The notes: a model not told the origin generated them from the letters alone. 64,000 nucleotides of DNA from Flavivirga amylovorans (GCF_030540875.1 NZ_JAUOEM010000005.1:62001-126000); one strand, 5' to 3'. Positions 1 through 8,358 are shown, counted from the stretch's first letter. A program made the numbers and translations.

Positions 1-1457
1 TCTATACGACTAAAATCATAACGAAGCCCAAAATTTAAATTGGTTTTGTCACTTAATCTAAAATCTGAAATAGCAAACGCCCCAGCATCATATTTATCGT
101 AATCAGGAATCAAGCGCCTAACGCCGGTCTCAGGATTTGCAAAATTGTTTTGATACCCTACATTCAGTCCAAATTTATAAGTTCTATCGCTTTTAGAATC
201 AACTTTTAAATTTGTTCTAATGGTGTGTGTTTTTAAAGTTAAGTCAATTGCAGGTTTATCTCTATCATCCCCAACTCGAATATCATACTCAAAACGTTGA
301 TTATTTTGAAAATCATATTGTACTTGTAAACGTCCAAACTTTTTAAACCGTTTATAAAAATCGGCTTTAATAATTTGATGTGTAACATCTTGTCGTGGTG
401 CTTCGATAGTATAGCTAAAATCTTCAACCACTAATGGTTGTTGACTATTAATTGCATTTACCAAATCTTCAATGCTCCCAATATGTGATGATTTTAATAT
501 TGCTATATCATTATTCAAATAACTGTAATAGACATTGAAACCTCGTTCAAAGGTTTTATAACCCGATTTAACCGAAAACCCTTTTGAGTTTAATCCAGTA
601 TTAGTAAGGTTGTAATCTGGTGCTTCAAAATCACCAAAACGTTTCATAGTTGCCTGCGCACCGATATACCACCCTTTTTTGTAGGTTTTTGTTAATGAGG
701 AATTCAAGCTAAAACCTCTACCATTAGTATGACCACTAATGATTGTTTTTCCGTAAAGCGAATCTTTTAAACTAATATTTGAAGGGTTCAAAATAATAAC
801 ACCACCAATAGCATCTCCACCGTAAGCCAGAGCATCGGCTCCTTTAATGACATTAACACTTCCTGCAGTGTTTAGATCAATATTTGGAGCGTGTTCAATA
901 CCCCACTCTTGATCTTGCAAACGAACACCATTCGTCATCACTATTATTCTACTGCTGTGCAAACCATTAATAACAGGTTTTACAATTGAATTGCCTGTAT
1001 TTATAGAAGATACACCACTAATTTGTCTTAATGCATCGCCTAAGCTAAAAGCACTAAAACGTTCAATAGCATCCGTTTTTAACAGTGTTTCTTGCGATGT
1101 TTTAGTTAATTTAATTGTTTTCCCCTCAACTTTAACTTCGTTGAGTTCTTCTATATGATGTTCTAAATTTATAACATAAAAAGAATCACCACTAATTTGA
1201 ATGTCTAATCGTTTTGTTTCACAACCCAAATGCGATACTGAGACGATTAATTTTCCATCACAGAGGTTTGCGATAGAAAATTTCCCATCGATATCTGTAG
1301 TCGTATATTTGTCTAGTGTTTCAATGTAAATGGTAGCTGCTATAATAGGCGAACCATCATGAAAATCATGAACTTCTCCATAAAATCTGGAGTCACAGTT
1401 TTGACTATGAACTATGTTGATGAAACAACAAGCCACAATCAATATATAATATTTCAT
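1..1457 (-). CDS. TonB-dependent outer-membrane receptor, 5' part only
   Basis: The gene enters from the left edge; its ATG is at 1455-1457, so about 485 N-terminal residues are visible and the end of the barrel is missing. Translating the complement gives a signal peptide ending near IVHSQ. A carboxypeptidase-like regulatory beta-sandwich follows (about residues 25-105, with TTTDIDGKFSIANL). Then comes a plug domain with LGDALRQISGV, NGVRLQDQEWG and VIKGADALAYGGDAIGG. These are typical of Bacteroidota TonB-dependent receptors, which import a ligand across the outer membrane using TonB-ExbBD energy. It follows a His-rich small protein by 36 bases and a DUF6787-like protein further upstream, probably as one operon. 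The His-rich partner hints at a metal or metal-chelate ligand, but that is inference. Family confident; substrate unknown. Confidence 0.93.
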   Translation of the reverse strand, partial: MKYYILIVACCFINIVHSQNCDSRFYGEVHDFHDGSPIIAATIYIETLDKYTTTDIDGKFSIANLCDGKLIVSVSHLGCETKRLDIQISGDSFYVINLEHHIEELNEVKVEGKTIKLTKTSQETLLKTDAIERFSAFSLGDALRQISGVSSINTGNSIVKPVINGLHSSRIIVMTNGVRLQDQEWGIEHAPNIDLNTAGSVNVIKGADALAYGGDAIGGVIILNPSNISLKDSLYGKTIISGHTNGRGFSLNSSLTKTYKKGWYIGAQATMKRFGDFEAPDYNLTNTGLNSKGFSVKSGYKTFERGFNVYYSYLNNDIAILKSSHIGSIEDLVNAINSQQPLVVEDFSYTIEAPRQDVTHQIIKADFYKRFKKFGRLQVQYDFQNNQRFEYDIRVGDDRDKPAIDLTLKTHTIRTNLKVDSKSDRTYKFGLNVGYQNNFANPETGVRRLIPDYDKYDAGAFAISDFRLSDKTNLNFGLRYDFSRI

Positions 1458-1493
1458 TATTATAAATATATTTAGTTTAAAGAAATGTACACT

Positions 1494-1826
1494 TTAAACT
1501 AAAACAGGTGGCCCTCGAAGAGAAAAAGATAATTGCCGATGATTATTAAGAAATTTGTATATTAATATTGGAATTTTAAAATAAGATGAAATATTTATAA
1601 TATCATCATATTCAAATAAATGTAAATATTGGTTACTTAGTTTAAATTTATAAAACTCACAATCTAAATCTATTTCGTGTAAGTGTGTCTTTGCTTCCCC
1701 TAAACAAACTTCATGTTCATGGTGGGAGAAAACATGCGCAAATTTAACAACAGTAGGCACTAGAAGGGTAACAACCAACAGAAAGGTTATTATTTTAAAT
1801 ACCGTATGTTGTTTTATTTGATACAC
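1494..1826 (-). CDS. Small His-rich membrane-anchored or exported protein
   Basis: A 110-residue protein of unknown function. It opens with one hydrophobic segment (about residues 10-28), then a short His/Glu/Cys-rich stretch, FSHHEHEVCLGEAKTHLHE, with a further Cys (about residues 33-56). It ends in the short hydrophilic tail RGPP. The start is GTG at 1826-1824, overlapping the TAG of the upstream gene by one base (TAGTG), which suggests translational coupling. The TonB receptor gene begins 36 bases downstream. A His/Cys cluster on the periplasmic side beside an outer-membrane receptor would fit metal handling, but no known metallochaperone motif is present and this stays a guess. I recognise no characterised family. 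Confidence 0.75.
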   Translation of the reverse strand: MYQIKQHTVFKIITFLLVVTLLVPTVVKFAHVFSHHEHEVCLGEAKTHLHEIDLDCEFYKFKLSNQYLHLFEYDDIINISSYFKIPILIYKFLNNHRQLSFSLRGPPVLV

Positions 1827-2128
1827 TAATCTAAAAAACGTTTTAAACCTATTCTACGAAGCATTTTCTTTTCGAAGTTCCAAAAAAACTTGTATTGTCC
1901 AAAAAGCCATCCAAAGAATACCAACATAAATTGGTACATGATGAATAATAAAAGAATTCGGATGGTCCAATATCCAAAACTTCCAAATACTTCAGTTGTA
2001 ATGTTTAAGAAGCTTAAAATAGGCTTGCCTATATAGGAAGCTGTAGATCCAGTAACCGCAAATACAACCAAAATAATGATGATTTGCCAATTATGTTCAA
2101 TGCCCCAACGTTCTTTTAATTTTTTCAC
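1826..2128 (-). CDS. DUF6787-like small membrane protein
   Basis: A 100-residue protein with two long hydrophobic segments (about residues 16-37 and 52-76) and a basic, aromatic C-terminus (FGQYKFFWNFEKKMLRRIG). The pattern WGIxxNWQ at the start and the FWxFEKKMxxRI tail match, from memory, the small Flavobacteriaceae family DUF6787, sometimes mislabelled as a diacylglyceryl transferase; it is far too short for that enzyme. Function unknown; likely in the inner membrane. It is the first gene of a probable three-gene transcript with the His-rich protein and the TonB receptor, and has its own -7 element 16 bases upstream. Confidence 0.8.
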   Translation of the reverse strand: MKKLKERWGIEHNWQIIIILVVFAVTGSTASYIGKPILSFLNITTEVFGSFGYWTIRILLLFIMYQFMLVFFGWLFGQYKFFWNFEKKMLRRIGLKRFLD

Positions 2129-2144
2129 AGCTAGAATTTAAGTG

Positions 2145-2152
2145 CAAAAGTA
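2145..2152 (-). promoter_or_regulatory. Bacteroidota -7 element for the TonB-receptor operon
   Basis: On the minus strand this reads TACTTTTG, matching TAnnTTTG, 16 bases before the ATG at 2128. No well-spaced -33 TTTG is obvious. The leader would be only a few bases long. It lies just beyond the 3' end of the lipoprotein gene at 2165, so the receptor operon has its own start. Confidence 0.5.
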
Positions 2153-2164
2153 AATAAAAAGACT

Positions 2165-2623
2165 TTAAATTCTAGGAACAAATCCAGCTAATCGTTGGTT
2201 ATATGTTAACTGAAAATAAATAAAGTAGTTATAGAGCTTATAATTAACTTCATATCCATAATCTATACCAGATTGATAATCGATCTGTAGTTCATATAGA
2301 TTGGGATCAAAGCGCTGTGGTTGTAATACTCTTTGATTCCATTCTGTGACATAAATAAAATTTCTGTTTTGAAGATACTGTTGCGAATAAAAACCTTCAG
2401 GTCTAGCTGTTGTTAGTAACCAAGTATTAAAACCAGGTTCTATTATGATGATTTCGTATTCTAATTCGTCGTTAGCAATGGTTACAGTATCACTAACAGC
2501 CTCAGCAAGTTCTTTTTCGGATTTGTTTTTTTCAGATGCTATTGGTTTTACTGTATTACAGTTAAAAACAAATACAGATACTAATAATACTAATATGTAA
2601 ATAACTTTTTTCATAGCTTTCAA
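2165..2623 (-). CDS. Small lipoprotein, DUF6146-like
   Basis: A 152-residue probable lipoprotein: MKK start, hydrophobic core and lipobox VFVFNC (Cys about residue 22). A short Lys/Glu/Ser-rich linker follows, then a compact domain of about 100 residues with EYEIIIIEPGFNTWL, YLQNRNFIYVTEWNQR and YGYEVNYKLYNYFIYFQLTYNQR. The RNxxYVxEWN pattern and the Tyr-rich end resemble the Bacteroidota family DUF6146 as I recall it. Function unknown; expected on the periplasmic face of a membrane. An upstream in-frame Met at residue 4 could be the true start. Probably monocistronic or read together with the genes of the serine block. Confidence 0.75.
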   Translation of the reverse strand: MKAMKKVIYILVLLVSVFVFNCNTVKPIASEKNKSEKELAEAVSDTVTIANDELEYEIIIIEPGFNTWLLTTARPEGFYSQQYLQNRNFIYVTEWNQRVLQPQRFDPNLYELQIDYQSGIDYGYEVNYKLYNYFIYFQLTYNQRLAGFVPRI

Positions 2624-2788
2624 TGGATTTCTATTTATTAGTCAAAAGTGCTATATATTTTTATGCTACAAAAACCAGAATGAGTAAACTGATAGTCTCA
2701 TTGAGGAACTAGTTCTTTTTAAATGCTTTTTCTCAACTAAATCTACAAAAAAACATGCTTTAAACGGTTGTTTTTGAGTTGTTTTAAC

Positions 2789-2822
2789 AAAAAAAACGCC
2801 AAACTGTAATATTTAGCGTTTT
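2789..2822 (-). terminator. Rho-independent terminator after the DUF937 gene
   Basis: Arms AAAACGC and GCGTTTT, extended by AAA/TTT past one unpaired base, are followed on the minus strand by eight T residues. It lies 24 bases past the stop of the DUF937 gene. Confidence 0.65.
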
Positions 2823-2845
2823 GTGTTTTATTATGACTTTGTTAT

Positions 2846-3484
2846 TTATTTCCCTCCAAAAAGCCCTCCTAGTAAGCCACCAAGACCACTTTTCTTTTTG
2901 TCTCCACCTAATACCATACCTGCCACATCATCTATAACACTTCCATCGCCATCGGCATCAAGTATAGATTCTAAGAAACTTTGTTCTTGTTTTTGAGAAT
3001 TACCGCCAAGTAATCCTCCTAATAGGCTTTCAATACCACTGGAGTTGCTTACGTTTTGTTGTCTACTTTGTTTCCCTAAAACGCCCATTAATATTGGTGC
3101 AGCTACTTTTAATATTTGCGCTACAGATCCGGCATCCATACCTGATTTCTGACTTAGAGCATTTTCAACATTTTGTTGTTTGCCTCCTAATACGTGACCT
3201 AGTATTTTCCCGCCATCATCTAATACATTAGAATCTACGCCACCTCCAAATAAGCCGCCTAGGTTATCTAAAATACTTCCATCGTGTTTATTATTAAGTG
3301 CACTAAGCAGGCCTTCAGCTCCTTGAGGTGTAGCAGAATTACGTTTCATTGCCTGCATTAAAACAGGTAAAGCCATCGTTAAGACACTTCCTGTTTTGCT
3401 TTCGTCTTGTCCAGTTTGACCAGCCACACCACTAATAATTGTTTTTCCAAGGTCACTGTTTAATAAGTCTAAAATTCCTGCCAT
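2846..3484 (-). CDS. DUF937 domain protein
   Basis: A 212-residue protein of the DUF937 family. The N-terminal helical domain (about residues 1-140) has the family pattern ILDLLNSDLGKTIISGVAGQTG and repeated VLxMALPVLMQAM-type helices; the second half repeats the pattern (VAQILKVAAPILMGVLGKQ). It is linked by Gly-rich stretches (GGLFGGG, GGLLGGN) and ends in a Lys/Gly-rich tail. An acidic loop DADGDGSVIDD resembles a calcium-binding loop. No signal peptide; probably cytoplasmic. The family's function is unknown. It lies 122 bases downstream of serA with a terminator between them, so it is probably transcribed separately. Confidence 0.88.
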   Translation of the reverse strand: MAGILDLLNSDLGKTIISGVAGQTGQDESKTGSVLTMALPVLMQAMKRNSATPQGAEGLLSALNNKHDGSILDNLGGLFGGGVDSNVLDDGGKILGHVLGGKQQNVENALSQKSGMDAGSVAQILKVAAPILMGVLGKQSRQQNVSNSSGIESLLGGLLGGNSQKQEQSFLESILDADGDGSVIDDVAGMVLGGDKKKSGLGGLLGGLFGGK

Positions 3485-3542
3485 AATGTTTATTGTATTT
3501 ATTTAATTAAGATTAGTTAGTCTAATTGATTGTTCAATGTAC

Positions 3543-3570
3543 AAAAAAAGTCCTAACTATATGTTAGGAC
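3543..3570 (-). terminator. Rho-independent terminator after serA
   Basis: Perfect 8-base arms GTCCTAAC (3550-3557) and GTTAGGAC (3563-3570) with a 5-base loop, followed on the minus strand by seven T residues. Located 37 bases past the serA stop. Confidence 0.85.
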
Positions 3571-3606
3571 TCAATTATATTGTTTAGGTCACAAAATGTT
3601 ACTAAA

Positions 3607-4557
3607 TTATTTTAATATACCGATAATTTGTTCTGCTAATTCTGTACCAATTCTATCTTGTGCTTCGTTTGTTGCAGCACCGGTATGCGGTGTTAACGAT
3701 AAAGCAGGATTCATTAGTAATTGCATTTCTGGTTTTGGTTCTTTTTCAAAAACATCTAAAGCAGCTCTTGCAATTTTTCCGCTAGTAATAGCTTCAACTA
3801 GGGCCACTTCATCAACCACACCACCACGGGCTGCGTTAACCAGAATAGCGCCATCTTTCATGATTTCTAATTCGGGTTTGCCAATAACGTAATCGTCTTG
3901 TGCCGGAACGTGTAATGTTAAGAAATCTGCTTGCTTTAAAACGTCTTCTTTAGAAATAGTTTTAATGTTGAAATTTAGTTTTTGACCATCAAAAAAGTCT
4001 AACTCTAAATTAGCTTCGTCCATAAAAGGGTCGAAAGCAATAACTTTCATACCAGCTCCAATAGCAACCTTTGCTGTCGCTTGACCAATACGTCCAAATC
4101 CTAAAACACCTAAAGTTTTTCCTTTTAACTCAGTTCCTTTTGCATAAGCTTTCTTTAGACCTTTAAAGTTAGAATCACCTTCTAAAGGCATGTCTCTATT
4201 TGAATTATGTAAAAAACGAGCCAGTCCAAACAAGTGACCAAATACTAATTCTGCAACCGAATGAGAAGATGCGGCAGGCGTATTAATAACACTACGACCT
4301 TGTTCTCTGGCATATTCCACATCAATATTATCCATACCAACACCACCACGACCAATAACTTTTAAGTTTGGACAGGCATCAATTAAGTCTTTACGTACAG
4401 TAGTTGCACTACGCACTAATAAAACAGTGATGTCTTTTTCGTTAATATAATTAATTAATTGTTCTTGTGCTACGGTTGTCGTGATGACTTCAAAACCACC
4501 TTTTTCCAATGCATCAATTCCGCTTTGAGAAATACCGTCGTTTGCTAATACTTTCAT
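3607..4557 (-). CDS. serA: D-3-phosphoglycerate dehydrogenase (D-2-hydroxyacid dehydrogenase)
   Basis: Catalyses the first committed step of serine synthesis, oxidising 3-phosphoglycerate to 3-phosphohydroxypyruvate with NAD, in the cytoplasm. The 316-residue protein has the split substrate-binding domain, the NAD-binding GVLGFGRIGQAT, the catalytic-Arg segment NAARGG, and the catalytic His in LTPHTGAAT (His291). There is no C-terminal ACT or ASB regulatory domain, so this is the short form, common in Bacteroidota, and is not expected to be serine-inhibited by the ACT route. It lies downstream of serC on the same strand, separated by 98 bases that hold two palindromic repeats. A hydrophobic-substrate 2-hydroxyacid dehydrogenase is possible, but the serC neighbour makes the assignment firm. 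Confidence 0.93.
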   Translation of the reverse strand: MKVLANDGISQSGIDALEKGGFEVITTTVAQEQLINYINEKDITVLLVRSATTVRKDLIDACPNLKVIGRGGVGMDNIDVEYAREQGRSVINTPAASSHSVAELVFGHLFGLARFLHNSNRDMPLEGDSNFKGLKKAYAKGTELKGKTLGVLGFGRIGQATAKVAIGAGMKVIAFDPFMDEANLELDFFDGQKLNFNIKTISKEDVLKQADFLTLHVPAQDDYVIGKPELEIMKDGAILVNAARGGVVDEVALVEAITSGKIARAALDVFEKEPKPEMQLLMNPALSLTPHTGAATNEAQDRIGTELAEQIIGILK

Positions 4558-4574
4558 TTAATATAACTTTTTTC

Positions 4575-4643
4575 ATTTCCGTGAAAACGGAAATCTTTTA
4601 ATAATTAAGTTTCAATTTATAAGATTCCCACCTTCGTGGGAAT
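4575..4643. repeat. Two GATTCC-type palindromic elements between serC and serA
   Basis: Two 20-base palindromes, each with 8-base arms: ATTTCCGT/ACGGAAAT around GAAA (4575-4594) and ATTCCCAC/GTGGGAAT around CTTC (4624-4643). The second is followed by GACA, as in dispersed REP-like elements. Related copies lie at 15141, 24380 and 54606. Within the serC-serA transcript they would form RNA hairpins. Confidence 0.7.
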
Positions 4644-4655
4644 GACAAACTATTT

Positions 4656-5720
4656 TTAAGCTTTACTTTCTAGTTCACTCATAACTTCAACCAATGCTTT
4701 TACGCTATCCAAAGGTAAGGCATTGTACATAGAAGCTCTATAACCACCAACACTTCTATGGCCATTTAAACCATTAATTCCAGCGTCTTTGAGCATGGTC
4801 TCAAAAGTTTCTTTTAAGTTTTCGTTTTCTAAAGTAAACGTAGCATTCATATCAGAACGATCTTCTTTAGCTGCAAATCCTTTAAATAATGGATTTAAAT
4901 CAATTTCAGAATACATTAATCGTGCTTTCTTTTCGTTTTCTTTTTCAATGGCTGAAATACCTCCAAGGTTTTTTAACCACTCCAAAGTTAACATAGAAGT
5001 ATATACTGCAAATACAGGAGGTGTATTAAACATACTACCTTTACTTATATGGGTTTTATAATCCATCATTGATGGAATTTTTCGAGATACTTTTCCAAGG
5101 ATATCTTCTTTAATAACGACAAGAGTTGTTCCTGCTGGTCCCATATTTTTCTGTGCACCTGCATAGATTAAATCAAACTGAGAAAAATCTAATGAGCGAG
5201 AAAAAATATCACTACTCATATCGCAAACTAAAGGAATATCACATTTTGGAAATGTTTTCATTTGAGTTCCGAAAATAGTATTGTTTGATGTACAATGAAA
5301 ATAATCGTAATCTGTAGGGATTTCGTAACCTTTAGGAATGTAGTTATAGTTAGCATCTTTTGAAGATCCTACTTCGTATATATCATCATAAATTTTTGCT
5401 TCTTTAAGGGCTTTATCTGACCAAGTACCAGAGTTTAAATATCCAGCTCTTTTTTCTAAAAGATTTAAAGCAACCATTAAAAATTGCGTGCTGGCACCAC
5501 CTTGTAAAAACAATGCTTTGTAACCTTTGCCTTCTAACCCAAGTAATTCCAAAGCTAGTGCTCTGGCTTTTTCCATAATATCTACAAAAGCCTTACTTCT
5601 GTGTGAGATTTCAATTAAAGATAAACCGCTGTTATCTAAATCAACGACTGCCTCTGAAGCTTTGAGTAATACTTCTTGAGGTAAAATACATGGGCCTGCA
5701 CTAAAGTTATGTTTTTTCAT
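4656..5720 (-). CDS. serC: Phosphoserine aminotransferase
   Basis: Transfers the amino group of glutamate to 3-phosphohydroxypyruvate, giving phosphoserine; the same enzyme class also acts on 3-hydroxy-4-phosphobutanoate in PLP synthesis. The 354-residue class-V aminotransferase begins MKKHNFSAGPCILP, the usual family start, so the ATG at 5718-5720 is preferred over an in-frame upstream ATG at 5744. The PLP lysine is Lys191 in YAGAQKNMGPAG; phosphate-binding LQGGAST and the C-terminal HRSVGGYRASMYNA are present. It precedes serA and follows the acyl-CoA reductase gene, all on the minus strand. No -7 element is visible in the 176-base gap upstream, so it may be read from the reductase promoter. 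Confidence 0.95.
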   Translation of the reverse strand: MKKHNFSAGPCILPQEVLLKASEAVVDLDNSGLSLIEISHRSKAFVDIMEKARALALELLGLEGKGYKALFLQGGASTQFLMVALNLLEKRAGYLNSGTWSDKALKEAKIYDDIYEVGSSKDANYNYIPKGYEIPTDYDYFHCTSNNTIFGTQMKTFPKCDIPLVCDMSSDIFSRSLDFSQFDLIYAGAQKNMGPAGTTLVVIKEDILGKVSRKIPSMMDYKTHISKGSMFNTPPVFAVYTSMLTLEWLKNLGGISAIEKENEKKARLMYSEIDLNPLFKGFAAKEDRSDMNATFTLENENLKETFETMLKDAGINGLNGHRSVGGYRASMYNALPLDSVKALVEVMSELESKA

Positions 5721-5723
5721 TTT

Positions 5724-5830
5724 CCTATCCCTAACCCTTTCCAAAGGAAAGGGAATTTTATGGGCGAATTTTTAGTTAATATTTATTTTTAACTCCAACC
5801 TTCCTTCCCTTTGGGAAGGATTGAGGATGG
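5724..5830. repeat. Inverted pair of palindromic repeat units
   Basis: The left unit (5724-5755) contains CCCTTTCC-AAA-GGAAAGGG; the right unit (5799-5830) contains CCTTCCC-TTT-GGGAAGG. Read on opposite strands, both continue into a similar G-rich tail (GGGTTAGGGATAGG against GGATTGAGGATGG). They are therefore inverted copies of one small element about 43 bases apart, lying just upstream of serC. Confidence 0.6.
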
Positions 5831-5896
5831 AATGAAATTTAAGATGCAAAGTTGCTAATTAATTGGGTATTTCCCGTTAAAAATTCAATAATTTTT

Positions 5897-6958
5897 TTAT
5901 CGAATTGCTAATAAAAATTCAATAGAATCAACACTATCCGCATAATCCCAAAGTTGAGGTTTTTGAGTGGCTCCAAAAGAGATTTCGTTTTCTGTAAATC
6001 CATTAGAGACAATGCATTGAATTTGCTGTGTTTCTATATCTAATTTTTCTTTTAATTGTTTAGTTGAATCATAATATTCATAAAAAACGGTAGCGATTGG
6101 AGATGCATAACTTTTGTCTTCTTTTATCATTAAAAAACCATTTTCTAACATATCAAATTCGCTCATTAAATATACTGCTTTATTATAATCATAATTATTA
6201 GCATATTTTGCTTTATTAATAATAGGATGCCAATGGTACATAGCTTCGAAAAAGGCATCAAAATTGTAATTTTTTGGAACAAATAGCTTAGATACATTCC
6301 TACAACCTAAACCATAATATCTAAAAATGTCTTCAGAGAGTGCTTCCAGTTCTTCTTTAGATTCTTTTCCGTTTAGAACAGCTACCGAATTTCGGTTGTT
6401 TCTTATAATGGATGGCTTGCCTTTAAAATAATACTCAAAATAACGTGCTGTGTTGTTGCTTCCTGTTGCTATTACGGCATCAAAGCCTTCTATTTTATCC
6501 TCGGTAAACGTTATAGTTCCTTTAAATCCAGGCTCAACAAATTCTAAATACTTTGCTAAATAGGGTAATAAATGTTTATCGTTTGATGATTGTTTTACTA
6601 AAACATGATGTCCGGAAATTAGCACCGATAAAAAATCATGAAAGCCAACCAATGGTATATTACCAGCCATAATAATGGCGACTTGTTTAGCATTGGTATT
6701 GCTAATCTGATACGATTCTAACCATTTGTTTAGATTGTCTGTGGTTAAAGACTCTGTCCAACCTTCAATTGAAAAACAAATGTTTTCTTGAGTAAACCAA
6801 CCATTGTTTTCTTCGGCTAATTTTAATTGATGCTTAAAACCATCAAAGAATAAATCGTTGTGTTCAACATTATCCTTTTTTAGAATCACTTCATTAGAAA
6901 ATTGACTTAAAAAATCTCCTAATTTTACAAAAGCGTTAATTCTTTGTTGTAAATTCAT
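5897..6958 (-). CDS. LuxC-type acyl-CoA reductase (aldehyde dehydrogenase fold)
   Basis: A 353-residue member of the LuxC-like acyl-CoA reductase family, which reduces acyl-CoA or acyl-protein thioesters to aldehydes with NADPH. Seen here: [17 protein letters not shown] at the start, [21 protein letters not shown] (nucleotide-binding side), [28 protein letters not shown] and the probable catalytic Cys219 in [15 protein letters not shown]. The ATG at 6956-6958 is chosen because a longer in-frame start at 7021 would overlap the opposite promoter. There is no luciferase in view, so the aldehyde's use is unknown. It is divergent from a ferredoxin gene and upstream of serC. I recall this ferredoxin/reductase/serC/serA order from other Flavobacteriaceae, but have not checked it. 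Confidence 0.88.
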   Translation of the reverse strand: MNLQQRINAFVKLGDFLSQFSNEVILKKDNVEHNDLFFDGFKHQLKLAEENNGWFTQENICFSIEGWTESLTTDNLNKWLESYQISNTNAKQVAIIMAGNIPLVGFHDFLSVLISGHHVLVKQSSNDKHLLPYLAKYLEFVEPGFKGTITFTEDKIEGFDAVIATGSNNTARYFEYYFKGKPSIIRNNRNSVAVLNGKESKEELEALSEDIFRYYGLGCRNVSKLFVPKNYNFDAFFEAMYHWHPIINKAKYANNYDYNKAVYLMSEFDMLENGFLMIKEDKSYASPIATVFYEYYDSTKQLKEKLDIETQQIQCIVSNGFTENEISFGATQKPQLWDYADSVDSIEFLLAIR

Positions 6959-6964
6959 TCTGTA

Positions 6965-6996
6965 TTTGGTTATGAATGGTTTTGGCGTTATTTTTG
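6965..6996 (+). promoter_or_regulatory. Promoter of the ferredoxin gene
   Basis: TTTG at 6965-6968, a 20-base spacer, and TATTTTTG at 6989-6996: a near-ideal Bacteroidota -33/-7 promoter. The leader to the ATG at 7035 would be about 30 bases. It also shows that the longer ORF reading through this stretch does not start upstream. Confidence 0.7.
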
Positions 6997-7002
6997 CAAC
7001 TG

Positions 7003-7010
7003 CAAATTTA
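7003..7010 (-). promoter_or_regulatory. -7 element for the acyl-CoA reductase gene
   Basis: On the minus strand it reads TAAATTTG, 45 bases before the ATG at 6958. It is inverted relative to the ferredoxin -7 box and separated from it by only six bases. No clear -33 match is seen. Confidence 0.5.
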
Positions 7011-7034
7011 AGCAAACTCAAGAGAAAAAATGCT

Positions 7035-7388
7035 ATGGCTATTATAATAACAGATGAATGTATAAATTGTGGTGCTTGCGAACCTGAGTGCCCAAATACA
7101 GCAATATATGAAGGCGCTGATGATTGGCGTTATAAAGATGGTACCAGTTTAGAAGGTACTGTTGTATTAACTAATGGAAATGAAGTAGATGCTGACGAGG
7201 CTCAAGAACCAGTAAGTGATGAGATTTATTACATCGTTCCAGATAAATGTACAGAATGTAAAGGATTTCATGATGAACCCCAATGTGCTGCGGTTTGTCC
7301 TGTAGACTGTTGTGTGCCTGATGAAGATGTAGTAGAAACAGAAGAGGAGTTGTTAGCTAAACAACGCTTTATGCACCCGGAAGGATAA
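7035..7388 (+). CDS. 4Fe-4S dicluster ferredoxin
   Basis: A 117-residue soluble electron carrier with two [4Fe-4S] sites. The first motif is [12 protein letters not shown] (residues about 9-20); the second is [18 protein letters not shown], with an enlarged loop typical of Chromatium/Azotobacter-type ferredoxins. An insert of about 35 acidic residues lies between them. The start [12 protein letters not shown] fits the family and the promoter 30-70 bases upstream; the longer in-frame ORF from 6966 is not supported. Divergent from the LuxC-type reductase and likely co-regulated with it. Partner enzymes are not evident in the window. A terminator follows. Confidence 0.93.
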   Translation: MAIIITDECINCGACEPECPNTAIYEGADDWRYKDGTSLEGTVVLTNGNEVDADEAQEPVSDEIYYIVPDKCTECKGFHDEPQCAAVCPVDCCVPDEDVVETEEELLAKQRFMHPEG

Positions 7389-7413
7389 TATAATCTATTT
7401 TAAATTATAAAAT

Positions 7414-7443
7414 AAATCCTGAGCTGAAGCTTGGGATTTTTTT
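7414..7443 (+). terminator. Rho-independent terminator after ferredoxin
   Basis: An 11-pair stem (AAATCCTGAGC against GCTTGGGATTT, with two G-U pairs) and a 4-base loop, followed by a run of T. Starts 26 bases after the stop. Confidence 0.75.
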
Positions 7444-7496
7444 GTTGAGATTATATAAAGGATTATTTTTAACTTTAAAATAAAATAAGGATTACC

Positions 7497-8285
7497 TTGA
7501 AAGAAGCAGCGTTTATTGTTGATCATGATTTAGCTCCTTTTGTGAATTGTATTTATACAGATGAAAATTTTGATGTCAATGGACATACCAATATTCCCTT
7601 GTATGCTGATGGTTATCCAGGAATTATGTTTCAGCAAACAGAAAATGGCTTCTTTCTGCTTCCAAAAAATAAAAAATTATCAGAACTCTTCCTTTTTGGT
7701 CAAACGCTGGAACCAGTTTCTTTGGACATAAAAGGACCTTATAAATTTGTGATTATTCAGTTGTATCCTTTTGCTTCCAAATATTTATTAGATATAGATC
7801 CTAAGGTTTTGAATGATGATTGTTACGATTTGTTACAAATAGATTATATAGATGTTGAAAAATATAGGCAATTATTGATGCAAACGAATAGTCTGGATGA
7901 GCAAGTGAAGATTATTTCAAATTTAATGCGCGAGTTGATTAGAACTCATAAAGTTTCAGAAAACGATACCATTGAAAAAGCTATTTCTATAATTATTAAT
8001 AATAGCGGTCAGATAAAAATAAAAGAACTATTAGATAAAATTTACATGACCGAACGCACATTCGAACGTAATTTTTTAGCCTATATAGGCTTAACACCTA
8101 AACAGTTTTCTAAAATAATTCAGTTTCAAAGCTCCATAAATAAATTAACACAATCCACTTATAATTCTTTGCTGGATGTTGGTTATGATAGTGGTTTTTC
8201 CGATCAGTCACATTTTATAAGAACCTTTAAGAGCTACACTGGGCAAACACCATCGTATTACCTTAATCATTTATCTAATAGGTGA
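7497..8285 (+). CDS. AraC-family transcriptional regulator
   Basis: A 262-residue regulator. Residues about 1-150 form a divergent sensing domain resembling the DUF6597-type N-terminus of AraC proteins. Residues about 160-258 are a two-helix-turn-helix AraC domain, with IKELLDKIYMTERTFERNF and the signature LDVGYDSGFSDQSHFIRTFKSYTGQTPSYY. The start is TTG at 7497, preceded by AAGGA eight bases earlier; no in-frame ATG fits. The effector is unknown. The next gene, 73 bases downstream, encodes an NAD(P)-binding protein and is a likely target or partner. Confidence 0.9.
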   Translation: MKEAAFIVDHDLAPFVNCIYTDENFDVNGHTNIPLYADGYPGIMFQQTENGFFLLPKNKKLSELFLFGQTLEPVSLDIKGPYKFVIIQLYPFASKYLLDIDPKVLNDDCYDLLQIDYIDVEKYRQLLMQTNSLDEQVKIISNLMRELIRTHKVSENDTIEKAISIIINNSGQIKIKELLDKIYMTERTFERNFLAYIGLTPKQFSKIIQFQSSINKLTQSTYNSLLDVGYDSGFSDQSHFIRTFKSYTGQTPSYYLNHLSNR

Positions 8286-8358
8286 TTTTGTCGGTTTTAT
8301 TCAATTTTTCGACGTCTCTATCAAATAATTTTGCTTCGTAATATTAAATAAAAACATT

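Noticed and set aside
239-427. Minus-strand ORF inside the TonB receptor
   Set aside because: A shadow of the receptor gene in another frame.
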